Below are positions 50,367 to 55,533 of a stretch of DNA of 55,533 bases, in pieces. Origin of the DNA: an uncultured Prevotella sp. Lineage in GTDB: Bacteria; Bacteroidota; Bacteroidia; Bacteroidales; Bacteroidaceae. Below the pieces are notes generated by a model. That model was not told the origin of the DNA and made no database searches. It saw nothing but the letters and a program-made list of their open reading frames with translations. The translations under genes were made by a program, and so were the position numbers. Positions within the stretch are counted from its first letter, which is position 1, and each line of letters starts with the position of its first letter. The stretch spans positions 1 to 55,533 of the forward strand of contig CAMHLV010000010.1 of assembly GCA_946186115.1 (NCBI GenBank), read 5' to 3'.

Positions 50367-51989
50367 TCATCTTTGCCATCCATGAGAGCGTGACACTTCC
50401 TCCTCTTGGATTTTCTCAACATTGTGCTGCTCGGTGCGACAGTAGGAAGCGATATATTCCTCTGCCGACTGCTGCACCGCCTCGTCCCATTCGTGTTCCT
50501 CTATACCAGGCGAGAACTTCAGTTGAAGCCTCACATCATCTATTGCTGCTCGTTGACGTTCTGGATTACTGCCAACGAGAGCAAGCAAACGCTTAAAAGC
50601 CTCCTTCATGGCAATAAAGAGTTTTTTAAGAATGGCAAGAGCGTCTGGTGATTTCTTGCCATCCCACTTCTGCTCTGCCCACGCTCGAATACTTTGGCAA
50701 AGCTTGTTCTTCGCCTCTATGTAGTTCGATGGAATACTGCTGCCAAGGGTATTCTCTATGTCCTCAACCCTCGCAAAGTCACTCTCTGAAAAACTACCAT
50801 TTCCGACTCGGAACATGACTTTGTTTACCCTTTGCAGCGTGTCGGCAACAGCATTCTCCGCCTTGCGTTTTTCAATAGCGAGAGAAGCTGCAGCGTTGGT
50901 GCTTTCCTTGCTTCTGCTCTTGGCTTCTTCCTCCAGCTTTTTCACCTTCTCTTTCGCTTCCTTCCTTTCGTTGAAGGCATTACGCCATGCCTTGCCGATG
51001 TCCTCTGCCGTGTCATTATCACCTTTGACGTATAGCTTTGCCGACTCCTTTACTGCTGAAATCGCCTCACGATAGCCTTCTTGTCGGCTTTTCTTCTTCT
51101 CGGTTGCCAATTCCTCGGCATGAGCCACCTCTCTCTCTTGAAGTTCTTTCCGAATTTCTGCCAGCTCACCCACCCCGAAGAAGGCTGCAACCTTTGCGCC
51201 AGCACCAACCTGCTGCTGTAGCTCTGCCTTCTTCGCTTCCATTAGCTCCACCTCCTTCTCTTTCTCCCGCACTTCCTGCTCACTTTTCTCTATTCTCTCT
51301 TGGTGTTCTTGACGTATGGCATTTTCCTCAGCTTGCAGTCGATACTCCACTACATCGAGGTGCTCTGCTCCCGTAATCTCCTTAATTTCCCCACGCTCCA
51401 TTTCAAGACACTCGGCAAGGGCGGTTTGAATATCAGACATATCTTTCTTATCGAGTTTGATAGTCTTACCCGTCTGCCAATTGAAGAAATCCAATCCGAC
51501 ATGGGCGTGGAAATTACAATGAAATTTCCCGTCTTTCTTTCCGATGTGTCCCTCGTCAAAGTGTAGTGAAGTGAAAATCGTATTTACACCTTTCTCCGCT
51601 TTCATCCACTCCGAGAATTTGTGTAGCTGCTCTACGGTGGTATCACTTTTAATTACCACCACCATTTCGCGAATAGGCGACCAACCACTCACTACTATCT
51701 TCTTACCCGTTTTCTTGTCTATACGTTCACGGTCTTTAAGAGGTGGCTTTCGGTGTCGCTTATCCATCTCTTGGTAGCGGACTATCATAGCTTCAAAGAT
51801 GTCCTTGACGCTTGGATAGTTCGCATACCCGTTAGAATACTCATCCACATTCGACCTGCAAGCGAGATGTGGATAAAAGTGGAGGGGGTGCTTAGAGTGA
51901 GCCATCCTCTCCACGTAGTCAGGGTCACGGCGGTTGTGTAACTCCACCTGCCCGACCTTGCACGGCTTTATGTGTCCGCCTGTCTTCAT
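50367..51989 (-). CDS. MobV/Pre-type relaxase (mobilisation protein)
   Basis: A 540-residue protein expected to nick oriT and lead the strand into a recipient through a helper's secretion system. The N-terminal ~210 residues are the relaxase: HNRRDPDYVERMAHSKHPLHFYPH, MVVVIKSDTTVEQLHKFSEWM, and the metal-binding LHFDEGHIGKKDGKFHCNFHAHVGLDFFNW (HxDE...HxH) typical of MobV. Then comes a long coiled coil (~235-385, rich in Glu/Lys) and a helical tail. The catalytic residue is not obvious to me. A 12-bp direct repeat and an oriT-like inverted repeat lie just upstream, at 52045-52099. Confidence 0.88.
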   Translation of the reverse strand: MKTGGHIKPCKVGQVELHNRRDPDYVERMAHSKHPLHFYPHLACRSNVDEYSNGYANYPSVKDIFEAMIVRYQEMDKRHRKPPLKDRERIDKKTGKKIVVSGWSPIREMVVVIKSDTTVEQLHKFSEWMKAEKGVNTIFTSLHFDEGHIGKKDGKFHCNFHAHVGLDFFNWQTGKTIKLDKKDMSDIQTALAECLEMERGEIKEITGAEHLDVVEYRLQAEENAIRQEHQERIEKSEQEVREKEKEVELMEAKKAELQQQVGAGAKVAAFFGVGELAEIRKELQEREVAHAEELATEKKKSRQEGYREAISAVKESAKLYVKGDNDTAEDIGKAWRNAFNERKEAKEKVKKLEEEAKSRSKESTNAAASLAIEKRKAENAVADTLQRVNKVMFRVGNGSFSESDFARVEDIENTLGSSIPSNYIEAKNKLCQSIRAWAEQKWDGKKSPDALAILKKLFIAMKEAFKRLLALVGSNPERQRAAIDDVRLQLKFSPGIEEHEWDEAVQQSAEEYIASYCRTEQHNVEKIQEEEVSRSHGWQR

Positions 51990-52044
51990 AGTTGAACTTT
52001 ATTATATAAGTGAAACATTGAAGGCTCGGCACAGAGAGACGTTC

Positions 52045-52068
52045 AGCCCTCGGCAGAGCCCTCGGAGA
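52045..52068. repeat. 12-bp imperfect tandem repeat next to oriT
   Basis: AGCCCTCGGCAG is followed by AGCCCTCGGAGA, two copies with 10 of 12 bases equal, between the mob start and the oriT-like hairpin. Confidence 0.7.
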
Positions 52069-52099
52069 GCACACAAGAACGGCAGTTCTTATAGTGTGC
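52069..52099 (+). other. Candidate origin of transfer (oriT), pMV158-like
   Basis: GCACACAAGAAC (52069-52080), loop GGCA, GTTCTT (52085-52090), then ATAGTGTGC. The layout GCACAC-arm-loop-arm-TATAGTGTG is that of the MobM oriT of pMV158 as I remember it, where nicking follows GTGTG. That would place the nick between 52098 and 52099 on the plus strand. With that polarity mob would enter the recipient last. Confidence 0.65.
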
Positions 52100-52138
52100 C
52101 TATTAGATTAAATCCTGCCCCCCGTATATGGCACTTTC

Positions 52139-53140
52139 TTACTCGGAAATTACTCTCCGCTCCGACTCGGTTATGATGTCGTACAGTCTGCCTTTCTTCG
52201 GAAGCTCGGTTAGTGTCTCGCCAGTGTCGATGTCGTAGTAACCGAAGAAGTCGTCGCCTTCTATCCACTGGTATATGCCAGCCATCGCATCGGTTTCTAT
52301 AACCGCAGCCTGCTCGATATCCTCCTCCTTCACCTCTGCCACTCCCCATGCCTTACTCGTGCCAAGGCGAAAATAGACTCTCCGACATTGCATAGCTCGG
52401 AAAATCACGTCCATGTGAACCGCATCGAAGTACCGCTTTCCCGATGAGTCTTTCGCAATGAGCTTGGTGAAGTATTTGAATATTTCGAGATACCCCCCAT
52501 CGCTCTTGACTTGCCGAATATCCTGGGCTGATGCGCTGCAGTCGGGATTGAGCATTTGCCACTGAAGCAGGACGAAGTCGGCAAGTTCCTTGCTCGATAG
52601 CAGAAGATGGAGGTGGGGGTGGTATGTGTCAAACCAAGGGTCGGGACTGCCATCTTTGAGGAATTGCCGACCATGATACGTGCACTCCATCTTACGAATG
52701 CCAATCACGCCACTCTTCATCGCCTTTCGGTATGTATTAGAGTTGGCGATTTCTCGCCAAAGCCGTTGGTAGCGAAATATTTGCCTTCTCAACTCTTTTG
52801 CAGTCACGTTCTGCAGCGTCAGCGTAACAAACCATAGCTCCTTGCACTCCTGCAACCTCTCTCCATACTGATTTATCATAAGCCCCATCTTGTTACGTTG
52901 GCAAATGGGACACCAGCGGTTTTTGCAGTTCAACGATTTTGCCAAGCCTTCTGGAGTCACCTCGATGTGGCAGCAACAGTAGAAGCTGTTGCGGTAGGAT
53001 TTCCTCAGTGGAGAGGTGGGATTTCCATAGTAGAGCATACCATCCAAATGATAACCAAAGAACTTTAATTTATTTCTTTTTTCTATTTTTTCTCCAAAAA
53101 ATTTGGAAGTATCAGTATTCTTTTCTACCTTTGTACCCAT
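52139..53140 (-). CDS. Rolling-circle replication initiator (Rep_1-like)
   Basis: The ATG at 53140 gives 333 residues (MGTKVEKNTDTSKFF); upstream codons to 53176 would need a TTG start. A zinc-ribbon-like CKNRWCPICQRNK precedes the HUH core. LWFVTLTLQNV is motif I, DTYHPHLHLLLSS is motif II with the metal-binding HxH, and GGYLEIFKYFTK is motif III with the probable nicking tyrosine. This is the family used by small Gram-positive and Bacteroides RCR plasmids. It starts about 70 bp after the 62-residue ORF; a convergent promoter inside its first codons would make an RNA antisense to the rep leader. Confidence 0.88.
   Translation of the reverse strand: MGTKVEKNTDTSKFFGEKIEKRNKLKFFGYHLDGMLYYGNPTSPLRKSYRNSFYCCCHIEVTPEGLAKSLNCKNRWCPICQRNKMGLMINQYGERLQECKELWFVTLTLQNVTAKELRRQIFRYQRLWREIANSNTYRKAMKSGVIGIRKMECTYHGRQFLKDGSPDPWFDTYHPHLHLLLSSKELADFVLLQWQMLNPDCSASAQDIRQVKSDGGYLEIFKYFTKLIAKDSSGKRYFDAVHMDVIFRAMQCRRVYFRLGTSKAWGVAEVKEEDIEQAAVIETDAMAGIYQWIEGDDFFGYYDIDTGETLTELPKKGRLYDIITESERRVISE
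53102..53133 (+). promoter_or_regulatory. Perfect promoter for a plus-strand RNA antisense to the rep leader
   Basis: TTTG at 53102-53105, spacer 20, TACCTTTG at 53126-53133, then TACCC. It lies within the first codons of rep but points the opposite way. No protein frame follows. Confidence 0.8.
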
Positions 53141-53154
53141 AATTTCGAATGTTT

Positions 53155-53174
53155 GTTCGCTAAACAAATCGTTC
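53155..53174 (-). repeat. Diverged third copy of the GCGAACGATTT motif
   Basis: On the minus strand GAACGATTTG (53174-53165) and GCGAAC (53160-53155) echo the two 26-bp repeats but with TTTA between the units. It lies in the rep leader. The match may be fortuitous. Confidence 0.4.
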
Positions 53175-53179
53175 AATAC

Positions 53180-53214
53180 CCCAGGCAGCCTTCCTTCTGC
53201 CTGGGATTTTTTAT
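53180..53214 (+). terminator. Terminator of the rep antisense RNA
   Basis: CCCAGGCAG (53180-53188) and CTGCCTGGG (53197-53205) are perfect 9-bp arms around an 8-nt loop, followed on the plus strand by ATTTTTTATT. On the minus strand no T-run follows, so it works only rightward. Confidence 0.85.
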
Positions 53215-53399
53215 TCCTCCGTTATTCCGTAATGCCCATTGTCAGGGTGGCGCACGTAGTCGGTGAGGTTATCTATCACTTTGCTTGCCTTCTGCAGCAC
53301 CTTGTAATCTTCATTGACCATGTTGTGTTGCATAACCTGGTGCATACACATATCGACGTATGCCAGGCGATTGATTATAAATTCCTTGTCCATATTCAT
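53211..53399 (-). CDS. Small hypothetical protein of the element
   Basis: A 62-residue, mostly helical protein (MNMDKEFIINRLAYVDMCMHQVMQHNMVNEDYKVLQKASKVIDNLTDYVRH). I do not recognise it. Its ATG overlaps the stop of the excisionase-like gene by 4 bp, a sign of coupled translation, and rep follows about 70 bp later. The coupling is the main argument that it is real. Confidence 0.6.
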   Translation of the reverse strand: MNMDKEFIINRLAYVDMCMHQVMQHNMVNEDYKVLQKASKVIDNLTDYVRHPDNGHYGITEE

Positions 53400-53713
53400 T
53401 TTACTCGTCCTCCTATGTATTTCTTTACGTCCTCGTAATTGTAGAGAATGCGAGAACCAGCCTTGCGGTACTTTAGTTTCCCATCTCGGTTGAGAACCCA
53501 GAGTGCAGGGTATTGAATACCCAGCAGGGTTTGAACTTGCTTCGATGTGAGAATTTTTTCACCATCGAAAACGTATGGGGTGATTACTTCTCCGTTCGGT
53601 GCTATGTCCGAAGGGACTTGCGGCTTACCTTGGGCAGCTACAATTTCCGCTGCCAGTACTCTTGCGCGTGACTCTATCTCGCGCTCGAGCATTTCTTTTA
53701 GTTCTGAACTCAT
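53396..53713 (-). CDS. Excisionase-like helix-turn-helix protein
   Basis: The ATG at 53713 gives 105 residues (MSSELKEMLEREIESRARVLAAEIVAAQ); two further upstream codons would need TTG. The C-terminal ~45 residues are a winged helix of the MerR/Xis HTH_17 type: ILTSKQVQTLLGIQYPALWVLNRDGKLKYRKAGSRILYNYEDVKKYI. Such proteins next to a tyrosine integrase act in excision or in control of transfer genes. It is first in an operon with the 62-residue gene and perhaps rep, with its own promoter and a hairpin in the leader. Confidence 0.78.
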   Translation of the reverse strand: MSSELKEMLEREIESRARVLAAEIVAAQGKPQVPSDIAPNGEVITPYVFDGEKILTSKQVQTLLGIQYPALWVLNRDGKLKYRKAGSRILYNYEDVKKYIGGRVK

Positions 53714-53748
53714 CTTCAATTTTCAATTAAGTAATTAATCATAAAAAC

Positions 53749-53778
53749 GCGAAAAACGCCCACGAGGGACGTTTTCGC
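53749..53778 (-). promoter_or_regulatory. Attenuator-like hairpin in the leader of the excisionase-like gene
   Basis: GCGAAAAACG (53749-53758) pairs with CGTTTTCGC (53770-53778), with an inner CCC/GGG and an ACGA loop. On the minus strand it is followed by GTTTTTAT, so it may act as an early terminator just after the start of transcription. Confidence 0.5.
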
Positions 53779-53781
53779 CAA

Positions 53782-53789
53782 CAAAGTTA
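53782..53789 (-). promoter_or_regulatory. -7 box of the excisionase-like operon
   Basis: Minus-strand TAACTTTG, about 70 bp before the ATG, matches TAnnTTTG exactly. A -33 TTTG is not seen at the right distance. Confidence 0.6.
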
Positions 53790-53910
53790 CGAAGGGTTTT
53801 TTTTCCCCGAAAAAAATCAGATTTTTACATAAAAAATTTAACAAACTTTGCACAAACTGTATATTTTCTATATGGCTTTTTATACAGTTGAGCGATTTTG
53901 ACGGTGCAAA

Positions 53911-53949
53911 ATAAAAAAAGTTCAAAGCCTCCACGAAAAGCCTTGAACT
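53911..53949 (-). terminator. Terminator of the integrase gene
   Basis: AGTTCAAAGCC (53919-53929) pairs with the segment ending CCTTGAACT (53941-53949), with wobbles. On the minus strand it is followed by CTTTTTTTAT. It isolates the integrase from the replication and mobilisation genes. Confidence 0.8.
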
Positions 53950-53958
53950 CAAAAACTT

Positions 53959-55413
53959 TTATCCCAACAACTTCTCAAGCAGAGCTTTCATTTCTGCCTT
54001 GGTGAGTTTATCGAGGTTTCTCTTTTTGTTTCCCTCCGTATCTTCCAGATTAAGGAGGCGAGAATTTTTGCGGAAACGGATGTCCAAAGGGTACATATCC
54101 TGGTAGCCTGCGGTCACATTGTTGCCGTGGGAATGTCCCATGCTTTCTGCGATGTACTCCTCTTCAACTCCAGCCAGCTTCAAGTTTGTAGCAAAACTGT
54201 GGCGTGCCCATGTTCCCGTAACTCCCTTATCCCAATGCAATACCTCTTTGCAAATGCGCTGAACTCTATCCTTCACATTTGAGTTTTCCTGGGAGGTTAG
54301 TTTCCTTCGCACTTCCTCATCTGTCTCACCGTGGAAAATAAACGGGAAAACGAAACCGCCCTTGGTAGGCTTTGCAGCTATTTCTTCAAGGATAAACTTC
54401 AAGGGTTTTATTATCGGCACTATCACAACCGAATTATCATTACTCCTGGCAGCGGTCTTCTTTCTTTGGAACTCGAAGGCTTTGCCGCCCTCCTGCCAGT
54501 ATGTGGCATTATACTCCAGCCTTGCCGCATCTGCCAGGTTAAATCCGTTGCACAAGTATTGCGCCAGAAACAACCCGAGTGATTGGTGTGCCTTTTCGGT
54601 GTAAAAAGGTCCCCACTCCTTGGGATAATTCTTTTCAGCAAACACTTTATAAAGCTCCGTCATTTCCTTAACGGTGAGGTAAGACTTTTGCCTTCTCTTG
54701 CCACGTGGGATAGTAACGAGGTCGTTATCTTTGTTGCTGAATGGGTATTCTACTTCAGCAAGGAAGCCCTGCTTTACGCACTCATTCCACACAACACGGC
54801 AAGTGCGCAAGTACATACCACGTGTAGCGTCAGCTATCTTGCCAACGAGTTTTCCGTTTTGCACTATGCCGTTCTTCATGCCGTCGCTCCATTGGGCTAT
54901 CACATCTTTATTAACGGCAAAGCCTTCCACATCACCTATAATCTTACGGAAAGAATTCAAAGCCCACCCGTAATTCTCTGCAGTACCTGCAAAGCCCTCT
55001 TTTCGCTTTTTACTAATTACCTCTTCCCATATACCTATGAAGGACTTTCCTGCCTCTCCGCCCACATCTACTCCAGAAAGAATTGTGCGAATTAGTGGTA
55101 TGGAGAGTTGTTGCTTCTCGGCTACTTTCGCCAACCTTGCCCGATACCCTTCTAAAGTGGCTTCCCATTTCTTTTTGATTGGAAAGAGAGAGCTTCGCGA
55201 GGCTGTAGTACTAACAACGTCCTCAAAGTACTTTTCGGTTAAGAACTCATCTAAGTGGTAAAAATACCTCTCCTCTTTTCCGTTGGCACACTTATAAAAG
55301 CGTATTGTTAACGGATATTTGTCGGTGTTTTTGTTACTTCGCTTATCAAGAAGTAATGACAGGGTGAAATCCCCGATTTTGTTGGTTGATATTGATGTCG
55401 TTTTTTTGCCCAT
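53959..55413 (-). CDS. int: Tyrosine recombinase / integrase
   Basis: A 484-residue site-specific recombinase. An arm-binding-like N-terminus (~15-95), a SAM-like core-binding domain (~125-240) and a catalytic domain (~255-460) follow in order. The catalytic box has ARHSFATNLKLAGV (Arg404, His405), ESMGHSHGNN and the nucleophile Tyr437 in TAGYQDMY. The first catalytic arginine seems replaced: where GxR is expected the sequence reads CNGFNLADAARLE. A similar loss is known in the Bacteroides IntDOT group. It should integrate the element at the tRNA. The 26-bp repeat lies 7 bp before its ATG. Confidence 0.92.
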   Translation of the reverse strand: MGKKTTSISTNKIGDFTLSLLLDKRSNKNTDKYPLTIRFYKCANGKEERYFYHLDEFLTEKYFEDVVSTTASRSSLFPIKKKWEATLEGYRARLAKVAEKQQLSIPLIRTILSGVDVGGEAGKSFIGIWEEVISKKRKEGFAGTAENYGWALNSFRKIIGDVEGFAVNKDVIAQWSDGMKNGIVQNGKLVGKIADATRGMYLRTCRVVWNECVKQGFLAEVEYPFSNKDNDLVTIPRGKRRQKSYLTVKEMTELYKVFAEKNYPKEWGPFYTEKAHQSLGLFLAQYLCNGFNLADAARLEYNATYWQEGGKAFEFQRKKTAARSNDNSVVIVPIIKPLKFILEEIAAKPTKGGFVFPFIFHGETDEEVRRKLTSQENSNVKDRVQRICKEVLHWDKGVTGTWARHSFATNLKLAGVEEEYIAESMGHSHGNNVTAGYQDMYPLDIRFRKNSRLLNLEDTEGNKKRNLDKLTKAEMKALLEKLLG

Positions 55414-55420
55414 AAAATTA

Positions 55421-55446
55421 TTTTGCGAACGGTTTGCGAACGATTT
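55421..55446. repeat. Right 26-bp GCGAACG(G/A)TTT repeat, in the int leader
   Basis: Same 26-bp block as 50171-50196 with one base changed (A to G at position 12). It lies between the int promoter and its ATG. In a circular form of the element the two copies would flank the attachment site. Confidence 0.75.
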
Positions 55447-55501
55447 GGGATGTTAAAGCACCTTTTTTAGCATTTTTAGCCTTCTACACTCAAACACGCT
55501 G

Positions 55502-55533
55502 CAAAGTTAGTAAATTATTGACAAACAGCCAAA
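55502..55533 (-). promoter_or_regulatory. Promoter of the integrase gene
   Basis: Minus strand: TTTG (55533-55530), spacer 20, TAACTTTG (55509-55502), a perfect match ending at the window edge. The ~80-nt leader contains the 26-bp repeat, so integrase binding could repress its own gene. Confidence 0.8.

Larger units (their letters stand above)
53140..53214 (+). ncRNA. Candidate counter-transcribed RNA controlling rep
   Basis: From the start near 53140 the RNA runs ~75 nt to a rho-independent terminator. It would contain a small hairpin (TTTGTT 53152-53157, AACAAA 53163-53168) and the terminator stem. It is fully complementary to the untranslated leader of rep between its ATG and the upstream 62-residue gene. 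Antisense RNAs in this position limit copy number in rolling-circle plasmids; function here is inferred. Confidence 0.65.
50124..55533. mobile_element. Integrated mobilisable element (left part, cargo-free)
   Basis: A block beginning right after a tRNA 3' end that contains, from left to right, a MobV-type relaxase, candidate oriT, rolling-circle Rep, a 62-residue protein, an excisionase-like HTH protein and a tyrosine integrase, all on the minus strand. Near-identical 26-bp repeats lie at 50171-50196 and 55421-55446. No second copy of the tRNA 3' end occurs before 55533, so the right junction lies outside the window. The gene set resembles a small rolling-circle plasmid that acquired an integrase. 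No resistance, defence or metabolic cargo is present in the visible part. Confidence 0.8.

Noticed and set aside
53141..53176. Upstream extension of rep by 12 codons
   Set aside because: It needs a TTG start; the ATG at 53140 is preferred. The extension cannot be fully excluded.
53716..53952. A 78-codon minus-strand frame between the integrase and the excisionase-like gene
   Set aside because: It runs through the integrase terminator, the next promoter and its hairpin; composition is low-complexity Phe/Leu/Lys.
1..55533. CRISPR array or rRNA genes
   Set aside because: No regularly spaced direct repeats with unique spacers and no rRNA-like sequence were seen. The short tandem repeats have no spacers.

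Overview
The window looks like chromosome of a member of the Bacteroidales, most likely Prevotella or a close relative. This is inferred from several things: a SusC/SusD polysaccharide utilisation locus (PUL) with Bacteroidetes-type lipoproteins, an ECF sigma factor paired with a FecR-like peptide, and promoters of the TTTG-N20-TAnnTTTG type in front of many genes. No database search was possible, so genus and species are not fixed.

Layout. 134-4577 (minus): an L-fucose-isomerase-like sugar isomerase, then the translation operon rplM-rpsI-rpsB-tsf with a ~195-nt leader and a strong terminator. 5364-8098 (plus): RNase HII and a GH51 arabinofuranosidase. 8172-20533 (minus): an arabinan-type PUL, susC-susD-surface lipoprotein-GH43-GH51/GH43 fusion. 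It ends tail to tail with the GH51 gene across a shared terminator. 20686-24586 (minus): a regulatory cassette upstream of susC, made of an ECF sigma factor, an 84-residue peptide like the cytoplasmic end of FecR, and a membrane protein joining a beta-propeller sensor directly to an AraC DNA-binding domain. 24715-30165 (minus): a pectin-type operon of PL1 lyase, DUF3826 protein, and a beta-helix plus barrel-like protein. 30400-35774: a FucP-type transporter, an Lrp regulator, metY, an orphan LuxR-type response regulator and cysK. 35782-38376 (minus): nrdD-nrdG for anaerobic dNTP synthesis. 38706-44988 (plus): a tight catabolic operon of DHDPS-family aldolase, Na+ symporter, Fe-alcohol dehydrogenase, PdxA2-type dehydrogenase and DUF1537 kinase, followed by a NUDIX hydrolase. 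44989-49942 (minus): a SIMPL protein, a CPBP protease, RibF and a Ca2+ P-type ATPase.

From about 50.12 kb to the right edge lies a small integrated mobilisable element beside a tRNA(CAT) gene: a MobV-type relaxase, a candidate oriT of pMV158 architecture, a rolling-circle Rep, two small genes (one excisionase-like) and a tyrosine integrase. I see no cargo gene. It carries two nearly identical 26-bp repeats flanking the Mob-to-Int block, and a perfect promoter plus terminator that would make a ~75-nt RNA antisense to the rep leader. The right end of the element lies outside the window.

The arabinan and pectin loci, the fucose-type isomerase and permease, and the acid-sugar operon together point to a plant-cell-wall degrader. 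The most unusual parts are the sigma/FecR-like/AraC-sensor cassette with its 21-bp-spaced operator repeats, the antisense-RNA-controlled Rep in an integrated element, and the acid-sugar operon of unknown substrate.
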